Assembly: GCA_047621345.1 (NCBI GenBank)
Contig: JBLHLW010000067.1
Span: 1-20,536, forward strand
Source of the DNA: Actimicrobium sp047621345
Lineage (GTDB): Bacteria > Pseudomonadota > Gammaproteobacteria > Burkholderiales > Burkholderiaceae_D
Direction of reading: 5' to 3'
DNA length: 20,536 nt
In this document: positions 1 to 7,370 of the stretch, one piece after another
How positions within the stretch are numbered: position 1 is the stretch's first letter
Layout of the letters: every line of letters starts with the position of its first letter
Program-made: the position numbers and the translations under genes
Notes under the pieces: model-generated
Seen by the model: the letters and a program-made list of their open reading frames with translations, nothing else
What the model was told of the DNA's origin: nothing
Database searches by the model: none

Positions 1-12
1 TCCTTTTCAATC

Positions 13-105
13 TGGCGGAGACGGTGAGATTCGAACTCACGATACAGGTATAAGCCGTATGCATCCTTAGCAGGGATGTGCCTTCGGCCACTCGGCCACG
101 TCTCC
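13..105 (-). tRNA. tRNA-Ser, anticodon GCU
   Basis: Read on the minus strand this is a 93-nt class II tRNA with an encoded 3' CCA. The acceptor arms GGAGACG (99-105) and CGTCTCC (17-23) pair perfectly, the discriminator base is G, and CCA is at 13-15. The anticodon GCT at 69-71 sits in the loop of CATCC/GGATG and reads AGC/AGU serine codons. A long variable arm, as expected for serine tRNAs, precedes the T arm with TTCGAAT. It lies 79 bases downstream of lysC and probably has its own promoter at 147-175. Its terminator is outside the window. Confidence 0.97.
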
Positions 106-146
106 ACGCGTCAACAGGTCGTTAAACCCATTTCAGCAAGCCTCGA

Positions 147-175
147 ATCATAACTATTCAGGCCAGCTTGGTCAA
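147..175 (-). promoter_or_regulatory. Sigma-70-like promoter for tRNA-Ser
   Basis: On the minus strand TTGACC (170-175) and TATGAT (147-152) are separated by exactly 17 bases, five of six matches to each consensus hexamer. It lies between the lysC stop and the tRNA 5' end, with a predicted start roughly 35 bases ahead of the mature tRNA, so tRNA-Ser need not depend on read-through from lysC. Transcription from it has not been shown. Confidence 0.65.
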
Positions 176-184
176 TCAAACATT

Positions 185-1435
185 TCAGGCACTTTCAAGT
201 TCGAAGGCCTTATGCAGCGCGCGAACCGCGAGTTCCATGTATTTCTCGTCAATCAATACCGATATCTTAATTTCGGAAGTCGAGATCATCAGGATATTGA
301 TGCCCTCTTCCGACAAGGTGCGGAACATTTGCGACGCAATGCCAACGTGGCTGCGCATGCCGACACCCACGACCGACACCTTCGAAACCTTGGCATCGCC
401 AGCAATACTGCCAGCACCAATATGCTCCTTGACGCTGGCATTGAGTACCTCCATCGAACGCTGGTACTCGCCGCGCGCCACCGTGAACGTGAAGTCGGTC
501 TTGCCAGCGACTGACTGGTTTTGAATGATCATGTCGACTTCGATGTTCGCGTCGGCGACCGGGCCCAATATCTGATAAGCAATACCAGGCCGATCCGGGA
601 CGCCCAGTACGGTGATCTTGGCTTCGTCACGATTGAACGCGATACCGGTGATGGCGGCTTGTTCCATATTTGTGTCTTCCTCAAACGAAATCAGTGTACC
701 GGAGCGAGCTTCTATCTCCAGCGGTAACATCGGGTCAGTCAGCGACGACAATACCCGGGTTGGCATCTTGTAATTACCAGCAAATTCTACCGAGCGGATC
801 TGCAGTATTTTCGATCCGAGCGACGCCATTTCCAGCATCTCTTCGAATGTTACCGTTTTGAGACGACGGGCATCAGTCACGACACGCGGATCTGTCGTGT
901 ACACCCCGTCGACGTCGGTGAAAATCAGGCACTCTTCCGCTTTCATTGCCACCGCAACGGCCACCGCGGAGGTGTCTGACCCACCGCGACCCAGCGTCGC
1001 TATGTTGCCGTTAGGATCAACGCCCTGAAAACCAGTAATGATCACGATACGACCAGCATCGAGGTCATTGCGTACCTTGGTATCGTCGATCGATTGGATA
1101 CGCGCCTTCGTAAAAGCAGAGTCCGTCTTGATCGCAACCTGCCAACCGGCGTACGACACGGCATCCTTGCCGATCGCTTTCAATGCCATCGCCAGCAGCG
1201 CTACCGAAACCTGCTCACCAGTAGAGGCCAGCATGTCCATTTCTCGTGGATCGGGTTGCGACATCAACTCTTTGGCCATGCCGAGCAAACGATTGGTTTC
1301 ACCGGACATCGCCGACGGCACCACCACGACCTGGTAACCAGCGTCATGCCACTTGGCAACGCGCAAGGCGACATTTTTGATGCGCTCGGTCGAGCCCATC
1401 GATGTACCACCGTATTTATGAACGATTAATGCCAT
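185..1435 (-). CDS. lysC: Aspartate kinase (LysC)
   Basis: Phosphorylates L-aspartate with ATP, the first step to lysine, threonine, methionine and diaminopimelate; cytoplasmic. The 416-residue protein opens with the amino-acid-kinase signature KYGGTSM at residues 7-13. A kinase domain with the FTDVDGVYTTDPR segment runs to about residue 230. Two ACT regulatory domains follow (about 265-330 and 345-410), the usual site of lysine/threonine feedback. The start is the ATG giving MALIVHKYGG; an upstream in-frame TTG at 1486 would add 17 unconserved residues. No clear Shine-Dalgarno precedes the ATG (CTCTTACTCCT). It follows tilS by 108 bases, and the spacer carries a good promoter at 1501-1529, so it is probably transcribed both from the operon and independently. 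Length is typical for monofunctional betaproteobacterial aspartokinase. Confidence 0.97.
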   Translation of the reverse strand: MALIVHKYGGTSMGSTERIKNVALRVAKWHDAGYQVVVVPSAMSGETNRLLGMAKELMSQPDPREMDMLASTGEQVSVALLAMALKAIGKDAVSYAGWQVAIKTDSAFTKARIQSIDDTKVRNDLDAGRIVIITGFQGVDPNGNIATLGRGGSDTSAVAVAVAMKAEECLIFTDVDGVYTTDPRVVTDARRLKTVTFEEMLEMASLGSKILQIRSVEFAGNYKMPTRVLSSLTDPMLPLEIEARSGTLISFEEDTNMEQAAITGIAFNRDEAKITVLGVPDRPGIAYQILGPVADANIEVDMIIQNQSVAGKTDFTFTVARGEYQRSMEVLNASVKEHIGAGSIAGDAKVSKVSVVGVGMRSHVGIASQMFRTLSEEGINILMISTSEIKISVLIDEKYMELAVRALHKAFELESA

Positions 1436-1500
1436 AGGAGTAAGAGGAAAAACTGCTTGCGTTAAAAAAAATCGAAAACTGACCAAAAAACGAGTCGCTG

Positions 1501-1529
1501 ACTGTACCCGCTGTGCAGCGAAATGACAA
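1501..1529 (-). promoter_or_regulatory. Sigma-70-like promoter for lysC
   Basis: On the minus strand TTGTCA (1524-1529) and TACAGT (1501-1506) are 17 bases apart: five of six and four of six consensus matches. The predicted start lies near 1493, giving a leader of about 58 nt with two T-runs (six and eight T). It is the only good match in the tilS-lysC gap and would uncouple aspartokinase expression from the accA-tilS operon. Prediction from sequence only. Confidence 0.5.
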
Positions 1530-1542
1530 GCGCCATGGCGCT
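1529..1542. repeat. Perfect 14-bp palindrome after tilS
   Basis: AGCGCCATGGCGCT is an exact palindrome that begins one base past the tilS stop codon and touches the -35 box of the predicted lysC promoter. On the minus strand no T-run follows it directly, so it does not look like a standard intrinsic terminator. It could stabilise the tilS mRNA 3' end or act as a protein binding site. Confidence 0.6.
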
Positions 1543-1543
1543 A

Positions 1544-2965
1544 TCAAGCCGGCGCAAAGACCCAGCGCAAGGCAATGCAAGGTGCTTCTCCGCTGCTGAA
1601 ATGATGGCAATCCATGCCGACTCCGGCCGCAAACAACAGCTTTTTCCCGGCCCGCACGACAGGCAGTCGCTCACGCTCCCATGCCGGGATGTTGCCAGCC
1701 TGGTAGTGATATTTGAGCGCTCGGGTCGAACGGTTCGGCGCCAGCTTGAGTCGCTCGCCCCCACTACGCAAACTAATCGCCAGCGTTTGCTCGCTCAACC
1801 AGCTTGCGGCGACCCCCTGCTCCGCGCCGTCAAACAGAAGCGAGCCGTTTAAGTCAGGAAAATCCAGCTGTGCCTCCCCGCGCCATTGAAAACTGATGAC
1901 TGGTAACTCCTCAGGATCGAACTCAATGCGGTGCGGCGTGATGAATACGTGGTCGCGATGACGCCGGATATGGCAATCGGCATGCGTCACGCAGAGTTGG
2001 GCATCGGACTTGGCCTCGAACAACTGGGTGCGCATTTCGTGCAACCACGATGTCGACGGCATGCGTATCCCGCGGGAACCGAACCAGTAGCGCAGCAGGT
2101 TATCCGCACGATCGGCGCTCAGTGTGCGCAAACGACGGATATCAAGAGCTTCGCCGGCGACGCACAACGCAAGGTCTTGCGTCGCCAACTCGATCAGCAG
2201 ACGTTGCGCCGATTGCGCATGACTGGCGGTGCGTGCGAGACGATGCTGAAAGCCAGGGAAAAAGCGTGACAGCGCCGGCATCACCTCATGGCGCAACGCA
2301 TTACGGGCATAGCGCGTATCGAGATTGGATGCATCATCGACATGCGAAATCACCTCCTTGGCCACAAATCTGGCTAATTGCTCGCGCGACAGCGACAACA
2401 AGGGACGCGCCATCACCAGTGACGCATCACCCAGCAGATCAGGCGCGCAATTAGCCAAATCCATACCCGACAATCCGGCGACTCCGGAACCACGCAACAG
2501 TTGTAGCAAAACCGTTTCGGCCTGATCATCCTGATGATGCGCGGTCAGCAGCAAGGGCACATTGTGGTCGCGGCACATCATACCGAGCGCAGCGTACCGA
2601 CTGCTGCGCGCTGCGGCTTCGATGCCACTAGCACTTGCATCGGCAAGTTGTACGCGCTGCGCTGCAAACGTGATCTCAAGGCGAGCGCATTGGCTGGCAC
2701 AATGCTGTAGCCATGCATCGGCATCGGCGCTTAGTCCATGGTGAACATGAAAAGCGACCAACCGGATGCCATTTTTTTGTGCATGCCGGTGTGCAAGATG
2801 CAACAGCGCTGATGAGTCGAGACCACCGCTGTAAGCGATCGCCATTACCGCATCGCAAGTCGGAGCAGGGAGACTAGCGCGCATTCGGATAAGTACAAGA
2901 GCGCGCTCAAAAACGTCATCGATGCCAAGTGTTTGTTGATTTTTCAAGACGTGTGACAACCTCAT
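1544..2965 (-). CDS. tilS: tRNA(Ile)-lysidine synthetase (TilS)
   Basis: Modifies the wobble cytidine of tRNA-Ile(CAU) to lysidine using ATP and lysine, so that the tRNA reads AUA and is charged with isoleucine. The 473-residue protein carries the PP-loop ATPase motif SGGLDSS at residues 46-52, followed by LLTAHHQDDQAETVLLQLLRG, a hallmark of the TilS N-terminal domain. The C-terminal part (SLRSGGERLKL, then WERERLPVV) matches the TilS tRNA-binding domains. Length is close to the Escherichia coli enzyme (about 430). The ATG overlaps the accA stop as ATGA, implying translational coupling. A short extension precedes the PP-loop domain, and a later start is possible. Confidence 0.95.
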   Translation of the reverse strand: MRLSHVLKNQQTLGIDDVFERALVLIRMRASLPAPTCDAVMAIAYSGGLDSSALLHLAHRHAQKNGIRLVAFHVHHGLSADADAWLQHCASQCARLEITFAAQRVQLADASASGIEAAARSSRYAALGMMCRDHNVPLLLTAHHQDDQAETVLLQLLRGSGVAGLSGMDLANCAPDLLGDASLVMARPLLSLSREQLARFVAKEVISHVDDASNLDTRYARNALRHEVMPALSRFFPGFQHRLARTASHAQSAQRLLIELATQDLALCVAGEALDIRRLRTLSADRADNLLRYWFGSRGIRMPSTSWLHEMRTQLFEAKSDAQLCVTHADCHIRRHRDHVFITPHRIEFDPEELPVISFQWRGEAQLDFPDLNGSLLFDGAEQGVAASWLSEQTLAISLRSGGERLKLAPNRSTRALKYHYQAGNIPAWERERLPVVRAGKKLLFAAGVGMDCHHFSSGEAPCIALRWVFAPA

Positions 2966-3936
2966 TCCGGCGCAGCGATTTCCTTGAATTTGCCATAGCT
3001 CAATAGCTTTTCATGACGTGCCGTAATCAAGTCCTTGGTCTTGATTCCGGTGAACTGCCGTAATGTATCGGCCAGAGCACGCTTGAGCATCGACGCCATC
3101 AACTTGGGGTCGCGGTGCGCGCCACCCAAAGGTTCGTTGACTATCTTGTCGATCAGGTTGAGAGCTTTCAGACGATGCGCGGTTAGCCCGAGTGCTTCGG
3201 CAGCGTCTGATGCACGCTCTGCCGTCTTCCACAAAATCGAGGCGCAGCCTTCAGGCGAAATCACCGAATAGGTTGCATATTGCAGCATCAACACCGCGTC
3301 ACCAACCGCAATCGCCAGCGCGCCGCCGGAGCCGCCTTCGCCAATGATCGTGGCAATCAACGGCACTTTTAGCTCGGCCATTGCGTACAAGTTGTGACCG
3401 ATGGCTTCCGACTGACCACGCTCCTCGGCGTCGATGCCGGGAAACGCACCGGGTGTGTCAACAAAGGTAAAGATTGGCAAGCCAAATTTTTCGGCGACTT
3501 TCATCAGACGTAGCGCCTTGCGATAGCCTTCTGGCTTAGGCATGCCGAAGTTACGTAGCGCACGCTCCTTGGTGTCTCGGCCCTTTTGGTGACCGATTAC
3601 CATGCAGGCCTGACCATTGAACCGGGCCAGTCCGCCAACGATCGACAAGTCATCGGCGTAGCTGCGATCGCCATGCAGTTCGTGGAAATCCGTAAAAATT
3701 TCATTCACGTAATCCATCGTATACGGCCGCTGCGGGTGGCGCGCAATTTGAGACACTTGCCACGGTGTGAGCTTGGCGTAAATATCTTTGGTCAACTGCT
3801 GGCTTTTTTTGGCCAGTCGATCGATTTCTTCGGAAATATCGACGGCAGAGTCATCCTGCACGAAACGTAATTCTTCGATCTTCGAATCCAGATCGGCGAT
3901 CGGCGTTTCAAATGACAGGAAAGTTGTTTTGGTCAT
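2962..3936 (-). CDS. accA: Acetyl-CoA carboxylase carboxyltransferase alpha subunit (AccA)
   Basis: With AccD it forms the carboxyltransferase that moves CO2 from carboxybiotin to acetyl-CoA, making malonyl-CoA for fatty acid synthesis. The 324 residues match the family in length. Recognisable segments include the N-terminal LSFETPIADLDSKIEELR, the RPYTMDYVN and FHELHGDRSYADD blocks, GHQKGRDTKER, and the oxyanion-hole region GEGGSGGALAI, followed by YSVISPEGCASILWK. A clear Shine-Dalgarno AGAGGGAA lies about 6 bases before the ATG. It sits 51 bases after the glycosylase gene and overlaps tilS by 4 bases, the usual accA-tilS pairing in Burkholderiales. Confidence 0.97.
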   Translation of the reverse strand: MTKTTFLSFETPIADLDSKIEELRFVQDDSAVDISEEIDRLAKKSQQLTKDIYAKLTPWQVSQIARHPQRPYTMDYVNEIFTDFHELHGDRSYADDLSIVGGLARFNGQACMVIGHQKGRDTKERALRNFGMPKPEGYRKALRLMKVAEKFGLPIFTFVDTPGAFPGIDAEERGQSEAIGHNLYAMAELKVPLIATIIGEGGSGGALAIAVGDAVLMLQYATYSVISPEGCASILWKTAERASDAAEALGLTAHRLKALNLIDKIVNEPLGGAHRDPKLMASMLKRALADTLRQFTGIKTKDLITARHEKLLSYGKFKEIAAPE

Positions 3937-3987
3937 CGTGTTCCCTCTTGTTTCAACACACAGTAAATCGGAAAACTTGGATAAACA

Positions 3988-4638
3988 TCAATACGATACC
4001 GGCACTGGCTCAAGGCTACGCCATAGATACCAGGTGGCAACCGTTCGCCAGGGCTCCCAATTAGCGGACACTTCACGCGCATCGCTCCGTGACACGGGCT
4101 CGCCTGAAAAATAATTCAGACTGATGCCGTTGAGCAACCCAACGTCATCCAGCGGGAAGATGTTGGGGCGCAGCAGATTAAATATCAAGAACATTTCGGC
4201 GGTCCAGCGACCGATGCCCCGAATCTGAATCAGTTCGGCGATAACCGCTTCGTCATCCATTTCTGCCCACTTGTCTGCGTGCACGCGCTTGGCCTTGAAG
4301 TGCTCTGCCAGATCGAGAATGTAGTCCGCCTTGCGCTTTGACAGTCCGCAACCGGCCAAGTCAGCCGCCCCGGCTTTCACGACTTGCGCCGGGGTTGACT
4401 TTGGGCACACCAGCAGGAACCGCTGCCACGCCGCCTCGGCCGACTTGACTGAAATTTGCTGACCGATAATCGAGCGCGCCAGCGTAACGAATGGCTCGCC
4501 GCGTCCGGTCAGGTGCACATCCCCAAATTGCGGAATCAGCTTGCGCATGATGCGATCACGCTTCATCAGTTCGATTTTGGCATCGTCCCAGTACGTCGGC
4601 GCACCGAGTTGCCCGCCTGTTTCCATCAAATTTGCCAT
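3988..4638 (-). CDS. DNA-3-methyladenine glycosylase, HhH-GPD family
   Basis: Base-excision repair enzyme that removes alkylated bases such as 3-methyladenine. The 216-residue product is the short AlkA-like form lacking the N-terminal domain of E. coli AlkA (282 residues). It has FVTLARSIIGQQIS at the start of the core, the helix-hairpin-helix LIQIRGIGRWTAEMF (about residues 136-150), and the catalytic aspartate in PLDDVGL (Asp 164/165), followed by WEPWRTVATWYLWR. The start is uncertain. The ATG at 4638 has GAAGGG ten bases upstream; an in-frame ATG at 4659 would add seven residues and overlap cysS by 16 bases. Both fit an operon with cysS. Confidence 0.9.
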   Translation of the reverse strand: MANLMETGGQLGAPTYWDDAKIELMKRDRIMRKLIPQFGDVHLTGRGEPFVTLARSIIGQQISVKSAEAAWQRFLLVCPKSTPAQVVKAGAADLAGCGLSKRKADYILDLAEHFKAKRVHADKWAEMDDEAVIAELIQIRGIGRWTAEMFLIFNLLRPNIFPLDDVGLLNGISLNYFSGEPVSRSDAREVSANWEPWRTVATWYLWRSLEPVPVSY

Positions 4639-4643
4639 GCCGA

Positions 4644-6038
4644 CTAAGCCCTTCGCCATTCGGTGATGTTGCCCGGCTTGTCTTCCAGGAGGATACCGGA
4701 CGCAACCAACTCATCGCGCAGGCGGTCCGCAGTAGCATAATCGCGGGCAAGCTTGGCAGCAATACGGGCCGCAATTTTTTCTTCAACCTGCGCATTGTCT
4801 TCGTCGCTGACTGTCGTCCCGTGCGCGCCCTGAAGAAATTCTTGCGGGCTGCGCTCAAGCAAACCCAGTACCGCTGCGAGGCATCGTAACTGGTTAGCCA
4901 ATGCCGGATCACCGCTGCGATTGACCTCGGTGGTCAGGTCAAACAAGACGGCCAACGCCAGCGGTGTGTTGAAATCGTCATCCATCGCTTCAGCAAAACG
5001 CTGGGGATACGGTAACGCCCAGTCCAGTTCAGCGTTCGATGGCATCACGTCCTTGAGCGCCTTGTATAGCCGGGTCAGCGCCACACGTGCATCATCAAGA
5101 TGCGTGTCCGAATAATTCAACGGACTACGGTAATGCGCACGCAGGATAAAGAAGCGCAGCACTTCGGCATCATATTTGGCCAGCACATCACGGATCAGAA
5201 AGAAGTTATCGAGCGACTTCGACATTTTTTCATTGTCGATGCGGACATGTCCGTTATGCAGCCAATAGTTGGCAAACGGTTTCCCGTTGGCTCCCTCGGA
5301 TTGAGCAATTTCGTTTTCATGATGCGGGAACTGCAAATCGGTACCGCCGCCATGAATATCAAATTGTTCACCGAGCAGCGCACACGCCATCGCAGAGCAT
5401 TCGATATGCCAGCCGGGCCGGCCGCTGCCCCATGGCGAAGGCCATTTAGCGTCATCGGGCTCGCTTGCCTTGGCCGCTTTCCAGAGCACAAAATCAAGTG
5501 GGTCGCGCTTGCCCGTGTTGACATCTACCCGTTCGCCGGCTCGCAAATCATCGAGCGACTTGCCAGATAATTTACCGTATCCCGGAAAATCACGGACCGA
5601 ATAATTTACGTCGCCATCATCGCCTTGATACGCCAGTCCCTTTGATTGAAGTTGCGCGATCATATCGAGCATCTGGGGCACGTAGTGCGTAGCGCGTGGC
5701 TCCTCGGTCGGCGGCAGAATACCCAGCGCAGCGGTATCCTCGGCCATCGCGTCGATGAATCGGCGCGTCAGCGCAGAAATTGATTCGCCGTTGTCGACCG
5801 CGCGACGAATGATCTTGTCATCGATATCGGTGATATTACGAACATAGGTGACGCTGTAGCCGGATGCGCGCAGCCAGCGGGCCACGACATCGAATGCCAT
5901 CATCATGCGCCCATGACCGATATGGCAGTAATCGTAAATCGTCATACCACAGACGTACATGCGCACCTGCCCGGGAACGATCGGCGTAAACGGCTGTTTT
6001 TCACGCGCTAGCGTGTTGTAGATTTTCAAGGGGGTCAT
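4644..6038 (-). CDS. cysS: Cysteinyl-tRNA synthetase (CysS)
   Basis: Charges tRNA-Cys with cysteine; class I aminoacyl-tRNA synthetase, monomeric, cytoplasmic. The 464 residues show HIGH at 39-42 and KMSKS at 271-275. The four zinc ligands of the family are present at Cys30, Cys214, His239 and Glu243, with the same spacing as in the E. coli enzyme (Cys28/Cys209/His234/Glu238). The MYVCGMTIYD and NITDIDDKI blocks are standard. The start has GGAA eight bases upstream. It is the first gene of the minus-strand run and diverges from the envelope operon; a possible promoter lies at 6098-6126. Its stop lies inside or next to the start region of the glycosylase gene. Confidence 0.98.
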   Translation of the reverse strand: MTPLKIYNTLAREKQPFTPIVPGQVRMYVCGMTIYDYCHIGHGRMMMAFDVVARWLRASGYSVTYVRNITDIDDKIIRRAVDNGESISALTRRFIDAMAEDTAALGILPPTEEPRATHYVPQMLDMIAQLQSKGLAYQGDDGDVNYSVRDFPGYGKLSGKSLDDLRAGERVDVNTGKRDPLDFVLWKAAKASEPDDAKWPSPWGSGRPGWHIECSAMACALLGEQFDIHGGGTDLQFPHHENEIAQSEGANGKPFANYWLHNGHVRIDNEKMSKSLDNFFLIRDVLAKYDAEVLRFFILRAHYRSPLNYSDTHLDDARVALTRLYKALKDVMPSNAELDWALPYPQRFAEAMDDDFNTPLALAVLFDLTTEVNRSGDPALANQLRCLAAVLGLLERSPQEFLQGAHGTTVSDEDNAQVEEKIAARIAAKLARDYATADRLRDELVASGILLEDKPGNITEWRRA

Positions 6039-6097
6039 AAAGCATTTCCGTATTCGGAAGTAGAGATTGCGGAGTGCGCGTCTGCTACAAATTTGAG

Positions 6098-6126
6098 ATT
6101 ACGACATTGCTCAAGGTGTGTGACAA
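6098..6126 (-). promoter_or_regulatory. Possible promoter for cysS
   Basis: On the minus strand TTGTCA (6121-6126) and CGTAAT (6098-6103) are 17 bases apart. The -35 box is good, but the -10 box lacks the first two consensus bases. The predicted start would give a leader of about 50 nt. It is the best minus-strand candidate in the cysS upstream gap, though not strong. Confidence 0.35.
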
Positions 6127-6188
6127 GCCCGCTCACCGAAACCCTTTTAGTTGGCTAATTTTGATAGTATGTTGCTTTACGCCGAAGT

Positions 6189-6212
6189 ATATCACCTAAA
6201 ATATCACCTAAA
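6189..6212. repeat. Tandem 12-bp repeat before the TPR gene
   Basis: ATATCACCTAAA occurs twice in direct succession (6189-6200 and 6201-6212), ending six bases before the ATG of the TPR gene. The core ATCACCT matches the 3' end of 16S rRNA (anti-Shine-Dalgarno side), so the mRNA carries the opposite of a ribosome-binding site here. The reverse strand reads AGGTGAT twice. It may be an operator or a slippage duplication. Confidence 0.7.
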
Positions 6213-6218
6213 AAAACC

Positions 6219-7370
6219 ATGCCACTCACGTCCCGACCGCCCATTCTGCCGCGCCCGACCTCACGCTTCAGCAAAATCTTGATCGTTTCAGCGCTTTCAG
6301 CGGCGCTCTTCGCCCCGCCCGCTTTCGCCGACAATATGGCCGATATCAACACGTTGATCCGGGCTGGGCAATTCGGCGAGGCACTGACCAAAGTAGACGG
6401 CGCATTGATACAGACACCACGGGACAAGCAGCTACGATTCATGAAAGGCGTCATCCTCACGGAACAGAACAAGCCAAGTGAAGCGATTGTCGTTTTTACC
6501 AAGCTGACCGAAGATTTCCCGGAGTTGCCCGAACCGTACAACAACCTCGCGGTATTATTTGCCGCCGGCGGCCAGTACGACAAAGCCCGTGCCTCTCTGG
6601 AAATGGCAATTCGTACCAATCCTACCTACTCCACTGCCCATGAAAACCTGGGTGACGTATATGCCAAACTGGCTAGCCAGGCTTATGACAAGGCATTGCA
6701 GCTGGATTCCGCCAACACCACTGCCAAAACCAAGCTGACAATGGTTCGTACTTTGGTTGGCAACAATACAGGTGGCACTAACCCGAAAACTGGCGTACCC
6801 GTTTCTGCGCCGACGGCCATCGCTGCCGCCAAGCCGGCACCAACGGCTCCAGCACCGGCAGCAGCAACAGCACCATCGGGCATTGCAAAAGCACCTGCAC
6901 CCATCGTCATTGCCAAGGCTGAAGTCAAGCCAGAACCAAAAGTCGAAGACACCAAACCGATCTTGCCAAAGGTCGAGCCAAAAGCGAAACCTGAGCCGAA
7001 AGCCGTGCCCAAGGCTCCAGTTATCAATGCAGATCAGGAAGATATTACCAACCTTATTTACAGTTGGGCCAAAGCCTGGGCTGCCGAAGACGTGACGGCT
7101 TATCTTGGTTATTACGACAATGACTTTCAACCTGCCACCGGTATCTCGCGCAAAGCATGGGTCGATCAACGACATGAGCGGATCAAAGGCAATGACGACA
7201 TCACGATCAAAATAGGAACACCCAAAGTCACCATCGACGGAGCGACCGCAACCGCAAAATTCCAGCAGGAGTACACCTCCAAGCAAGTGCGATCGAATGC
7301 GCCAAAAACGATGGTATTGACCAAACAAGGGAACAAATGGTTGATCAAGCAGGAGCGTACGGGTAGCTAA
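6219..7370 (+). CDS. Exported TPR protein with C-terminal NTF2-like domain
   Basis: Function unknown; likely a periplasmic scaffold partner of the downstream L,D-transpeptidase-like protein. The 383 residues start with a signal peptide (basic RFSK, hydrophobic ILIVSALSAALF, probable cleavage after PAFA near residue 37). Roughly four TPR-like helical repeats span residues 42-170 (clear example PYNNLAVLFAAGGQYDKARA). A low-complexity Ala/Pro/Lys linker covers about 190-268, and a cone-shaped NTF2/SnoaL-like domain about 272-381. The linker has many Lys-Pro-Glu runs, typical of a flexible periplasmic tether. No Shine-Dalgarno precedes the ATG; instead there is a 12-bp tandem repeat. The stop overlaps the next start as TAATG. 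Domain assignment is by eye and the role is inferred. Confidence 0.88.
   Translation: MPLTSRPPILPRPTSRFSKILIVSALSAALFAPPAFADNMADINTLIRAGQFGEALTKVDGALIQTPRDKQLRFMKGVILTEQNKPSEAIVVFTKLTEDFPELPEPYNNLAVLFAAGGQYDKARASLEMAIRTNPTYSTAHENLGDVYAKLASQAYDKALQLDSANTTAKTKLTMVRTLVGNNTGGTNPKTGVPVSAPTAIAAAKPAPTAPAPAAATAPSGIAKAPAPIVIAKAEVKPEPKVEDTKPILPKVEPKAKPEPKAVPKAPVINADQEDITNLIYSWAKAWAAEDVTAYLGYYDNDFQPATGISRKAWVDQRHERIKGNDDITIKIGTPKVTIDGATATAKFQQEYTSKQVRSNAPKTMVLTKQGNKWLIKQERTGS

Noticed and set aside
1436..1486. N-terminal extension of LysC from a TTG
   Set aside because: The added residues (MVSFRFFLTQ...) are unlike aspartokinases, and the ATG at 1435 gives the conserved start.
1436..1543. Lysine riboswitch upstream of lysC
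   Set aside because: The gap is 108 bases and the predicted leader about 58 nt, too short for the L-box fold, and none of its conserved layout is visible.
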